From Mycobacterium scrofulaceum (GTDB lineage: Bacteria; Actinomycetota; Actinomycetes; Mycobacteriales; Mycobacteriaceae): 64,000 nucleotides of DNA. The position numbers and the translations under genes are program-made. The DNA lies in NCBI RefSeq assembly GCF_002086735.1, contig NZ_MVIJ01000029.1, positions 1 to 64,000 on the forward strand. The letters are read 5' to 3'. The notes below the pieces were generated by a model. That model did no database searches. It saw only the letters and a list, made by a program, of their open reading frames with translations, and was not told where the DNA came from. Shown here piece after piece: positions 57,024 to 64,000 of this stretch (position 1 is its first letter; each line of letters begins with the position of its first letter).

Positions 57024-57488
57024 TCAGATCCGCGCGCCGTACGCAACCCACAGCACCACGAACGCGAACATGCAACCGGCGCACACGAGGTGGTCGCGGC
57101 AGACGGACCGCGCCAGGCGCGTCTGCTCGGGCGGATTGTCCGCGCGCCGCCCGAGCCGGACCGCGTCGGGAACCGTCTGCGTCAACGCCAGCATCGTCGG
57201 CGTCCCCGCGAGGACCGCCGACAGCACGAGAAGCCACCACGGGTCCTGCCCGCGCGCGGACTGGTAGGTCAACGCCCCTAACAGCACCAGCATGACCACG
57301 GCGATCAACCGGCCCATCGGACGCGACGTGGTTGTCGCGCGACGGTAGTAGGCCGCGATGGAAGCCAGCACGTGCTCGGGCAGATCGGTTGGGGCGGAAC
57401 GGAACCGGAGCACTTGCACGTCGAACATCAGATCCATCCACAGGACGGCGAACAAGAATCCGCCACAGGCCGTGAGCAACGTGGCCAT
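57024..57488 (-). CDS. Four-helix membrane protein of unknown function
   Basis: 154 aa from ATG 57488, chosen for GGAGG 6 bases upstream (the frame runs 11 codons further). Four hydrophobic segments are visible: LLTACGGFLFAVLWMDLMF, LIAVVMLVLLGALTY, WWLLVLSAVLAGTPTMLAL and CAGCMFAFVVLWVAYGA. Between the first two is a conserved-looking loop (PEHVLASIAAYYRRATTTSRP). I do not recognise a family. It stands alone between the KstR-linked gene and the SOS-controlled HNH gene. Confidence 0.7.
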   Translation of the reverse strand: MATLLTACGGFLFAVLWMDLMFDVQVLRFRSAPTDLPEHVLASIAAYYRRATTTSRPMGRLIAVVMLVLLGALTYQSARGQDPWWLLVLSAVLAGTPTMLALTQTVPDAVRLGRRADNPPEQTRLARSVCRDHLVCAGCMFAFVVLWVAYGARI

Positions 57489-57655
57489 GACGCGCCTCCA
57501 TCTCTGGCTCATCGCGAGCACTCTCGACGTGGATCCATTGTTTCGCAGCGGCGCAAGATGTCGGGGGATTGCGCGCTATGCGCTGAAATCACTTGCGCCA
57601 CTTTTGTTTCAATTGTGTCGGGCGGGCGAGTTCTGTCGGTGGGTGGGCTTAGTAT

Positions 57656-57671
57656 TCGAACATGCGTTCGA
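57656..57671. promoter_or_regulatory. Perfect mycobacterial SOS (LexA) box
   Basis: TCGAACATGCGTTCGA is an exact match to the mycobacterial SOS consensus TCGAAC-N4-GTTCGA. It lies 38 bases before the ATG of the 13E12-family HNH gene. Several 13E12-repeat genes in M. tuberculosis are known to be LexA-controlled. Confidence 0.9.
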
Positions 57672-57708
57672 GTAATGCAGGCGATGGGATCGCCGTTGGG
57701 CGGCGCGC

Positions 57709-59070
57709 ATGACGTTCACGGACCGTGAGCAGATTGAGGCCGACGTGGAGGCGTTGTGCGCTGCGGCTGCTCGCGTTCAGGAGCATTCGTATGCGGCGTT
57801 GACCACTCCGGAACGCTTGGGGATCTTGGAGAAACTCGAAGGCGTAACCCGCAAACTCCGGACGCCAAGCCATCAGTTGATCAATCAGCTTGGTGAGCAG
57901 GCGGATTCGGCGGAGTTGGGCGGCAGATTGTCGTGGGCGTTGGCCGATCGGCTGCACATCACCCGTGGCGAGGCCAGCCGCCGTGTCGCGGAAGCCGCCG
58001 AGCTGGGCCCGCGCCGGGCGCTGTCGGGGGAACCGTTGGCGCCGGTGCTGGCGGCGACCGCGGCCGCCCAGCGCGCCGGGGCGATCGGGTCGGAGCATGT
58101 GGCGGTGATCCGGCGACTCTTTCGCCAGCTGCCCGAGTCGGTGGACCTCGACACCCGCGAGCACGCCGAAAAACACCTGGCAGCCGAGGCCACCCGATAT
58201 CGCCCCGATCAACTGGCCACGCTGGCGCGCCACCTGTTGGATTGCCTGCACCCCGACGGCACCTACAGCGATGCCGACCGGGCGCGCGCCCGCGGCCTAG
58301 TGCTGGGTCACCAGCACGCCGATGGCATGTCCAAGCTGAGTGGCTGGCTCACCCCCGAGGCGCGCGCCACCTGGGAGGCGGTGCTGGCCAAGCTGGCCGC
58401 ACCCGGCATGTGCAACCCCGAGGACGAGGCGCCGGTGGTGGACGGCGCCGCGCCCGATGACGCCGCGCAGCGCGACACCCGCACCGCGGCCCAGCGCCAG
58501 CACGACGGCCTTAACGCCGCGCTCAGAGGAGTGCTGGCCAGCGGCGCACTGGTCCAGCACAACGGGTTGCCGGCATCCATCGTGGTAACCACCACCCTTA
58601 AAGACCTCGAGGCCGCCGCGGGCACCGCCCGCACCGGCGGGGGCAGCGCGTTGCCGATGTCCGACGTGATCCGCCTGGCCCGACACGCGCATCACTACCT
58701 GGCGATCTTCGACAACGCCAAACCGGTGGCGCTGTATCACGCCAAGCGGCTGGCCTCACCCGGGCAACGAATCATGTTGTACGCCAAGGACCGCGGTTGT
58801 TAACACCCGGGCTGCGACGTGCCCGGCTACCTATGCGAAGTCCACCACGTCAACGACTGGGCCCGCACCCACCGCACCGACATCGACCAACTCACCCTGG
58901 CCTGCGGGCCGCATCACCGCCTCCTCGACAACGGTTGGACCACCCGAAAACGCGCAAACGGCGACACCGAATGGATACCCCCACCCCATCGCAACCGGGA
59001 CCAACCCCGCACCAACACCTTCCACCACCCCGAAAAAATCCTGGGCGAAAACAATGACGACGCGCCGTAG
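57709..59070 (+). pseudogene. 13E12-family DUF222/HNH endonuclease gene interrupted by an in-frame TAA
   Basis: The first 364 codons (57709-58800) encode a typical DUF222 domain of the 13E12 repeat family (RTPSHQLINQLGEQADSAEL; RGEASRRVAEAAELGPRR; GWLTPEARATWEAVLAKL). A TAA at 58801-58803 stops it at RDRGC. The same frame then continues as HPGCDVPGYLCEVHHVNDW, LACGPHHRLLDNGW and RANGDTEWIPPP, the full HNH nuclease motif, to 59070. So a stop stands exactly between the two domains, with no frameshift. Product may be DUF222 alone, or the HNH part may restart at GTG 58819. Family members act in DNA damage or mobile DNA; exact role unknown. Confidence 0.85.
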
Positions 59071-59119
59071 CGGCCAGGCTATTGATCCGCTCCCCAACCA
59101 GCGGGTAGGTTAGTGCTGC

Positions 59120-59148
59120 CAATTACGACACGGCAGGTAGCGTAATTG
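59120..59148. promoter_or_regulatory. Inverted repeat CAATTACG-N13-CGTAATTG upstream of the monooxygenase gene
   Basis: Two perfect 8-bp arms, A+T-rich against a GC-rich background, are separated by 13 bases and end 31 bases before the start at 59180. Spacing of 21 bases between arm centres (two helical turns) fits a dimeric repressor such as a TetR or MarR type. No regulator gene is adjacent. Confidence 0.5.
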
Positions 59149-59179
59149 AGGAATCCCGTTCACCGAGAGGATCGGCTCG

Positions 59180-61111
59180 ATGCGCAGCGCCTACGCCGGC
59201 GATCCCTTCACCACGTCGACCGCGGAAATCGAAGCCGCGCTGGCCGATGTCAGCATTCCGACGCTGCTGCTTTCGCTGGTGCACATCACCGGTGACCCGC
59301 GATTCATCCGCGACTTCAAGCAGATGGGCGTCTTCCTCAACGAGATTCAGGGCTTCATGTCCGAGGAGGACAAGGCCAGGGCCCGCGCCGCCGCCTTGCC
59401 GGTGATCGCCGACTACCGGGACCGCGGTTGCCCCGAGCCGAAACCGCTGAGCCTCGACCTCGTCCGGGAGATGATGGACTGGGCGGCCTGCGAGCACGTC
59501 GCCGACGACTACCTACCGCTGATCCAGGAGGAGATGGACCTCGACGGGGTCGATCCGCGCCGTCCGCCGGCGCTACCGGCCGAAAGCGCGGCCGACATCC
59601 CGGTCCTCGTCGTAGGCTGCGGAGAATCGGGCATCTTGGCCGGAATCCGGCTCAAGCAGGCCAACATTCCCTTCACCATCGTGGAGAAGAACGCGGGCCC
59701 GGGCGGAACCTGGTGGGAGAACAGCTATCCCGGCGCCCGCGTCGACGTGGCAAACCACTTCTATTGCTACAGCTTCGAACCCAACAACGACTGGACGCAC
59801 TTCTTCGCCGAGCAGCACGAGTTGCAGGACTATTTCACCCGCGTCATGGCCAAGCACGACCTCGCCGAGCACGTGCTGTGGAACACGGAGGTGCTGGCGG
59901 CCGAATGGGTCGACGGCGACGCCACCTGGAGCATTCGGCTGCGCGGCGCCGAGGGCCAGATCAGCACGGTGCGAGCCCGCGCCCTGATCACCGCGGTCGG
60001 CCAGCTGAACCGGCCCAACACTCCCGACTTCGACGGCGCCGACAGTTTCGCCGGCCCCTCGTTCCACTCCGCCGCGTGGGATCACTCGGTCGATCTCAGC
60101 GGCAAGCGAGTGGCGCTCGTCGGCGCCGGCGCCAGCGGCTTCCAGATCGCCCCCGCAATCGCCCCGGATGTCGCGCGGCTCAAGGTGTTTCAGCGGACCG
60201 CGCAGTGGATGTTCCCCAACCCGATGTATCACGACGAGGTCGGCGACGGCATGCGCTGGGCGATGCGCCACCTGCCGTTCTACGGCCGCTGGTACCGCTT
60301 CCTTGTCCTGTGGCCCGGCTCCGACAAGGGCCTGGACGCCGCGGAGAGCGACCCGGATTATGGCGACCAGGAGCATGCCGTCAGCGATATCAACGCGGCC
60401 GCGCAGATGATGTTCTCCCAGTGGATCACCAGCCAGGTCGGCGACGGGCACGAGCTGTTGAGCAAGGTGATGCCCGACTATCCCGCCTGTGGCAAGCGGA
60501 CCCTGCAGGACAATGGCAGCTGGCTGCGGACGCTGCAACGGGACAACGTCGAATTGGTGCGCACGCCGATCCGGCAGATCACCCCACGCGGCGTCGTCAC
60601 CGAAGACGGCGTGACGCACGACGTCGACGTCATCGTGTATGCCACCGGATTCCGGCACACCGACGTGCTTTGGCCGCTCAAGATCACCGGCCGGGACGGG
60701 GTCGACCTGCACGAGATGTGGGGGACCCGGCCGTATGCGTACCTTGGCATCACCGTTCCGAAGTTCCCCAACCTGTTCATCGTCTACGGCCCCGGGACTC
60801 ACCTGGCCCACGGCGGCAGCCTGATCTTCCAGTCCGAACTGCAGATGCGCTACATCGACCAATGCCTGGCGCGGCTGGCCGACCCCGACGTGCATTCGAT
60901 GGAACCGAAGGCCGATGCCGCCACCGATTGGCATGCGCGGACGCAGACGCAGATCAAGAAGATGGTGTGGGCGCATCCCGCGGTCAAGCACTCGTATTTC
61001 AAGAACGCCGACGGGGAGATCCACACCGTCAGTCCGTGGCGCCTCAACGAGTATTGGGCCGCGGTGCGCGAGCCCGACTGGTCACAATTCGTCGTCCGGC
61101 GAAGGAAGTGA
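59180..61111 (+). CDS. Flavin-containing (Baeyer-Villiger-type) monooxygenase with N-terminal extension
   Basis: 643 aa. After about 135 N-terminal residues of helical sequence (including DPRFIRDFKQMGVFLNEIQG) comes the FAD site VVGCGESGILAGIRLKQ, the NADPH site ALVGAGASGFQIAPAIA, and the Baeyer-Villiger fingerprint FAGPSFHSAAWDHS (FxGxxxHxxxW). The ATG-region VYATGFRHTD is the usual third motif. Such enzymes insert oxygen next to a ketone to give an ester, or oxidise N/S atoms. GAGAGGATCGG precedes the start. It is followed 10 bases later by an ADH gene, so alcohol-ketone-ester oxidation in sequence is plausible. The N-terminal region resembles that of long mycobacterial BVMOs. Confidence 0.92.
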   Translation: MRSAYAGDPFTTSTAEIEAALADVSIPTLLLSLVHITGDPRFIRDFKQMGVFLNEIQGFMSEEDKARARAAALPVIADYRDRGCPEPKPLSLDLVREMMDWAACEHVADDYLPLIQEEMDLDGVDPRRPPALPAESAADIPVLVVGCGESGILAGIRLKQANIPFTIVEKNAGPGGTWWENSYPGARVDVANHFYCYSFEPNNDWTHFFAEQHELQDYFTRVMAKHDLAEHVLWNTEVLAAEWVDGDATWSIRLRGAEGQISTVRARALITAVGQLNRPNTPDFDGADSFAGPSFHSAAWDHSVDLSGKRVALVGAGASGFQIAPAIAPDVARLKVFQRTAQWMFPNPMYHDEVGDGMRWAMRHLPFYGRWYRFLVLWPGSDKGLDAAESDPDYGDQEHAVSDINAAAQMMFSQWITSQVGDGHELLSKVMPDYPACGKRTLQDNGSWLRTLQRDNVELVRTPIRQITPRGVVTEDGVTHDVDVIVYATGFRHTDVLWPLKITGRDGVDLHEMWGTRPYAYLGITVPKFPNLFIVYGPGTHLAHGGSLIFQSELQMRYIDQCLARLADPDVHSMEPKADAATDWHARTQTQIKKMVWAHPAVKHSYFKNADGEIHTVSPWRLNEYWAAVREPDWSQFVVRRRK

Positions 61112-61121
61112 GCACGCCACC

Positions 61122-62147
61122 ATGCGAACGGTAGTCGTCGACGGCGCCCGCAGCGTCCGCGTCGAGACTCGGCCCGATCCCACGCTGACCGGACCCGACG
61201 GGGCGATCGTCGAGGTCACCGCGGCCGGCATCTGTGGCTCCGATTTGCACTTCTACGAGGCGGACTTCCCGATGCCCGACCCGATTGCGCTGGGCCACGA
61301 AGCGATCGGCACCGTGGTGGAAGTCGGAGGCGACGTGCGCACCGTCCAGGTCGGCGACCAGGTGATGGTGTCCTCGGTGACCGGATGCGGCGCCTGCGCC
61401 GGTTGCGCGACCCGCGATCCGGTCATGTGCCACAACGGCTTTCAGATCTTCGGCGGAGGTGTCCTGGGTGGGGCGCAGGCCGATCTGCTGGCCGTGCCGG
61501 CCGCCGACTTCCAACTGCTCACCATGCCGGAAGGCATCGGCACCGAGCAGGCGCTGCTGCTCACCGACAACCTCGCCACCGGGTGGGCCGCCGCGCAACG
61601 CGCCGACATTCCGTATGGCGGCACCGTGGCGGTCATCGGCTTGGGTGCCGTCGGCCTGTGTTCGCTGCGCAGCGCGATCTTTCAAGGCGCCGCAACGGTT
61701 TTCGCGATCGATCAGGTCGACGGACGGCTTGAGCGCGCCGCCCAGTGGGGAGCGACGCCCCTCAAGGCGCCGGCGGTCGACGCCATCCTCGCCGCCACCG
61801 GGGGCCGCGGCGCCGACGCGGTGATCGATGCCGTCGCCACGGACGCGTCCCTGACGGACGCGCTCAATGCGGTGCGGCCGGGTGGCACCGTCTCGGTTGT
61901 CGGCGTGCACGACATGAATCCGTTCCCACTCAACGCGCTGGGCTGCCTGATCCGTAGCATCACGTTACGAATGACGACCGCGCCGGTGCAGCGCACCTGG
62001 CCGGAGCTGATCCCGCTGCTGCAGTCCGGGCGGCTCGACGTCGACGGCATCTTCACCTCGACGCTGCCACTGGCGGAAGCCGCCAAGGGCTACGCGACCG
62101 CGGCATCGCGGTCCGGCGACGACGTGAAGATCCTGCTGACGCCGTAG
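61122..62147 (+). CDS. Zinc-dependent alcohol dehydrogenase (Rv1895-like)
   Basis: 341 aa. Catalytic zinc residues in CGSDLHF and GHEAIGTVVEVG; structural zinc cysteines in GCGACAGCATRDPVMC; nucleotide site VIGLGAVGLCSLRSAI; Asp after strand two (AIDQVDGRLE) indicates NAD(H). The protein resembles sorbitol/threonine-dehydrogenase-like enzymes. It starts 10 bases after the monooxygenase gene and is likely to be co-transcribed; it could supply the ketone used by that enzyme. Position matches Rv1895. The end converges on the methyltransferase gene with 5 bases between stops. Confidence 0.92.
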   Translation: MRTVVVDGARSVRVETRPDPTLTGPDGAIVEVTAAGICGSDLHFYEADFPMPDPIALGHEAIGTVVEVGGDVRTVQVGDQVMVSSVTGCGACAGCATRDPVMCHNGFQIFGGGVLGGAQADLLAVPAADFQLLTMPEGIGTEQALLLTDNLATGWAAAQRADIPYGGTVAVIGLGAVGLCSLRSAIFQGAATVFAIDQVDGRLERAAQWGATPLKAPAVDAILAATGGRGADAVIDAVATDASLTDALNAVRPGGTVSVVGVHDMNPFPLNALGCLIRSITLRMTTAPVQRTWPELIPLLQSGRLDVDGIFTSTLPLAEAAKGYATAASRSGDDVKILLTP

Positions 62148-62152
62148 CGCGG

Positions 62153-63064
62153 TTACCGTGTCGCCGTTACGTATTGGGACCGCATAAAACTGTCGATCTT
62201 GACGTCGACGTCCGCCGGGTCCATCCCGTAACCGGCCTGCAGGTCCAGCGTATTGCGCACGGGTTCGACGACCCATCCGTGCGCGGCCAGCCGTTCCGCT
62301 GGATCGGTCTGCGGCTCGTACGTCAGGGCCGAGAAGTCGACGTCGCCGGACATGTTGACGCCGGGATGTGCGGTCTCCAACGCCTTGAGCTGCTCGTGGC
62401 CCAGGCGGGACCCCAGCGCACCGATGGCAATCCGGCTGCCCGGTGCGCTGAGCCCGCTGATCCGGGTGAAGAGCGTGTTCTGCGCCTCGTCGGTCAGGTA
62501 CGGCAGCACTCCCTCCACCGACCATGCGCTCGGGCGCTCCACGTCGAAGCCGGCCGCCTCCAACGCCCGCGACCAGTCGGTGCGCAGATCGGCGGCGACC
62601 TCTACCCGGGCAGCCTTGGGTTTGGCGCCGTGCTGGGCGAGCACGTGCGCCTTGAATTCCAGCACCTTGGGCAGGTCGACCTCGAAAACCCTTGTGCCCT
62701 GTGTCCATTCGAGTCGATACGCGCGGGAGTCCAGGCCGGCGGCCACGATCACCGCCTGACGTATGCCCGCGGCGCCCGCGGCGACGAAGAAGTCGTCGAA
62801 GAACCGCGTCTGCACGCCGTAGAGACGGGGGAAGGCCATCTCGTCCTCGGAGGTCCCCGGGTTGGCGAGCACCCCCGCCAGATACGGGTCTCGCGACGCC
62901 TCGATGAACACCTTGGCGTACTCGTCCCGCACCAGCGGCTGCGGGCTCAGCGCATGCAGCGCACGCCATCCCGCTACCAGCAAGGCGGTGTAGCCGACGC
63001 TGCTGACGATGTCCCAGTGGTCGTCGTCGGAACGGAGCGAGCCGAACTCGGGCGTCGTGCTCAT
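62153..63064 (-). CDS. SAM-dependent methyltransferase, mycobacterial TIGR00027 type (Rv1896c-like)
   Basis: 303 aa class I methyltransferase of the large mycobacterial family often annotated as putative S-adenosylmethionine-dependent methyltransferases. Signature segments: RDEYAKVFIEASRDPYL, RTRFFDDFF-type start of the SAM domain (here QTRFFDDFFVAAGAAGIRQA), VIVAAGLDSRAYRLEW, FEVDLPKVLEFK and WSVEGVLPYLTDEAQ. The family is related to leucine carboxyl methyltransferases (O-methylation); substrates are unknown. It begins with an ATG at 63064 and is the last of a leftward pair after dtd. Confidence 0.92.
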   Translation of the reverse strand: MSTTPEFGSLRSDDDHWDIVSSVGYTALLVAGWRALHALSPQPLVRDEYAKVFIEASRDPYLAGVLANPGTSEDEMAFPRLYGVQTRFFDDFFVAAGAAGIRQAVIVAAGLDSRAYRLEWTQGTRVFEVDLPKVLEFKAHVLAQHGAKPKAARVEVAADLRTDWSRALEAAGFDVERPSAWSVEGVLPYLTDEAQNTLFTRISGLSAPGSRIAIGALGSRLGHEQLKALETAHPGVNMSGDVDFSALTYEPQTDPAERLAAHGWVVEPVRNTLDLQAGYGMDPADVDVKIDSFMRSQYVTATR

Positions 63065-63136
63065 GGTGGTCGGCCCTCCCGTCGAAAAAGTCAGCCGCGA
63101 AAACCCGGCTCGGTCAACGTACCCGCAGTTCCTGTG

Positions 63137-63568
63137 TCAAACCTCCAGGAACACTGTGACCGGCCCGTCGTTGACCAATTCGATCTGCATGTTCGCCCCG
63201 AACACGCCGGTCTGGACCTGGGCGCCCAGCCCACGCAACGCCTCGGCGAACGCCGCGACCAGCGGTTCGGCGACCGCGCCCGGCGCGGCCGCGTTCCACG
63301 ACGGCCGCCGGCCTTTGGCGGTGTCGGCGTACAGGGTGAACTGGCTGACCACCAGGATCGGGGCGTTGACGTCGGCGGCGGACCGTTCATCGGCGAGAAT
63401 GCGTAGGTACCACACCTTTTCGGCGAGCCGCCGCGCCTTGTCCGGGTCGTCGCTGTGGGTGATCCCGACGAAGGCCAGCAGGCCCTGGCCGTCCGGCCGG
63501 ATGGCCCCCACCACGTCGCCACCGACCGACACCGTCGCCGACGTGACGCGTTGCACCAATACCCGCAT
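63137..63568 (-). CDS. dtd: D-aminoacyl-tRNA deacylase (D-Tyr-tRNA deacylase)
   Basis: 143 aa, standard length. It removes D-amino acids (and glycine) wrongly attached to tRNAs, acting as a cytoplasmic proofreader. The two family motifs are present: SQFTLYADT (residues 75-83) and, near the C-terminus, VNDGPVTVFLEV for the cross-subunit GlyPro motif. It starts at ATG 63568 (MRVLVQRVTSATVSV). It lies head-to-head with the MTH1187-family gene at 63620 with about 50 bases between. Position matches Rv1897c. Confidence 0.95.
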   Translation of the reverse strand: MRVLVQRVTSATVSVGGDVVGAIRPDGQGLLAFVGITHSDDPDKARRLAEKVWYLRILADERSAADVNAPILVVSQFTLYADTAKGRRPSWNAAAPGAVAEPLVAAFAEALRGLGAQVQTGVFGANMQIELVNDGPVTVFLEV

Positions 63569-63619
63569 GGGCGTTGATGCTGCCAGGCCGGCCCCGAAAA
63601 GGTTGGGTAGGCTCGTCGA

Positions 63620-63925
63620 GTGTCCGTGCTCGTCGCGTTCTCCGTCACGCCTATGGGTGTGGGCGAGGGTGTCGGCGAGATCGTCGCCGAAGCGGTTCGC
63701 GTGGTTCGCGATTCCGGCCTGCCGAACAAGACGGATGCGATGTTCACCGTGATCGAGGGTGAGACCTGGGACGAGGTGATGGCCGTAGTCCAGCGCGCGG
63801 TCGAGGCCGTGGCCGCTCGCGCCCCCCGGGTCAGCACGGTGATCAAGGTGGACTGGCGGTCCGGCGTCACCGATGCGATGACCGAGAAGGTGGCCTCCGT
63901 CGAGCGCTACCTCGAAAACGGTTAG
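63620..63925 (+). CDS. MTH1187/YkoF-family (thiamine-binding-like) protein (Rv1898-like)
   Basis: 101 aa, GTG start. One ferredoxin-like domain: SVLVAFSVTPMGVGEGVGE, PNKTDAMFTVIEGETWDEVMAVVQRAVEAV in parts and STVIKVDWRSGVTDAMTEKVAS. Homologues form tetramers and bind small ligands such as thiamine or HMP; the cellular role is open. Its TAG overlaps the stop of the leftward gene entering from the right (TTAG). Confidence 0.9.
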   Translation: MSVLVAFSVTPMGVGEGVGEIVAEAVRVVRDSGLPNKTDAMFTVIEGETWDEVMAVVQRAVEAVAARAPRVSTVIKVDWRSGVTDAMTEKVASVERYLENG

Positions 63926-64000
63926 CCGCCGACGGCGTCCCGGAAGGCACGCTCGGCCGCGACGCGGCCGACCGCGTTCTGAGCCGAACGGATATACGCG
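63922..64000 (-). CDS. C-terminal end of a leftward gene, cut by the window edge
   Basis: The minus strand reads AYIRSAQNAVGRVAAERAFRDAVGG and ends in TAA (63922-63924), overlapping the stop of the gene before it. Base composition and the helix-like sequence support real coding. With only 25 residues I cannot name the protein. In M. tuberculosis the next leftward gene is lppD (Rv1899c), but the identity is not shown by these residues. Confidence 0.5.
   Translation of the reverse strand, partial: AYIRSAQNAVGRVAAERAFRDAVGG

Noticed and set aside
58831..59097. Possible small leftward gene opposite the HNH part
   Set aside because: It mirrors the HNH motif codons on the other strand and lacks a start signal.

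Overview
The window is high-GC actinobacterial DNA with the features of a slow-growing Mycobacterium: a PPE protein, antigen 85B, an Rpf resuscitation factor, CYP140 and CYP125 P450s, F420-type oxidoreductases, a 13E12-family HNH protein, and IdeR, LexA and KstR-type operators. From memory of gene order, the backbone follows M. tuberculosis Rv1861-Rv1898. Several genes are added that I do not expect at this place in M. tuberculosis: PPE + phosphoketolase, a SapM-like phosphatase, UppP, Lon, a GH13 amylase, intact oxyR-ahpC-ahpD, and a metal-transport cassette. This fits a nontuberculous species, most likely of the M. avium complex. Species is inferred, not proven.

Layout. 1-7.6 kb: end of an Rv1861-like membrane protein, adhA-type dehydrogenase, CPBP protease, a frameshifted PPE gene, phosphoketolase, a 55-bp-period repeat, an SDR and a GNAT acetyltransferase. 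7.6-17.2 kb: DUF427, secreted phosphoesterase, UppP, then three lipid/CoA-type genes (double CaiB CoA-transferase, thiolase-like, SDR/PEP-utiliser chimera). 17.1-25.5 kb: a leftward set (FAD reductase, DUF72, HhH protein, TfoX-like, deazaflavin reductase, secreted PGPN-repeat protein, Lon with a HAIR-like element, lldD2) and rightward DUF1810. 25.5-34.7 kb: stress and iron block: GH13 amylase, ahpD-ahpC divergent from intact oxyR, bfd/bfrA around two tandem IdeR boxes, and an MFS exporter with a winged-helix tail.

34.8-43.4 kb: LLM oxidoreductase, glnA3 next to an amidohydrolase (the unfused form of FluG), PlsC-like acyltransferase + SRPBCC, small secreted DUF3761 protein, then a metal cassette of CDF-like transporter, ArsR/SmtB repressor and P1B-4-type ATPase, with a near-perfect 22-bp palindrome between repressor and ATPase. 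43.4-50 kb: leftward cyp140, lppE, SDR, SRPBCC, rpfC, secreted chorismate mutase and fbpB, with a frameshifted membrane protein facing fbpB across a strong bidirectional terminator. 50.5-57.5 kb: an actin-fold-like membrane protein; a leftward cyp125-like/ADH/YceI operon behind a KstR-like dyad; small exported and membrane proteins; and a nitronate-monooxygenase-like gene behind an exact KstR-consensus site. 57.6-64 kb: a 13E12 HNH gene with a perfect SOS box but an internal stop, a Baeyer-Villiger-type monooxygenase, ADH, SAM methyltransferase, dtd and an MTH1187-family protein.

I did not find CRISPR arrays, tRNA or rRNA genes, complete insertion sequences or an obvious prophage. Three genes look broken (PPE, the 48.3-kb membrane protein, the HNH gene). 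The first two need only a one-base correction each, so sequencing error must be excluded. The best leads are the predicted sterol-oxidation operon, the ArsR/P-ATPase/CDF cassette, the HAIR-lon arrangement and several unusual domain fusions.
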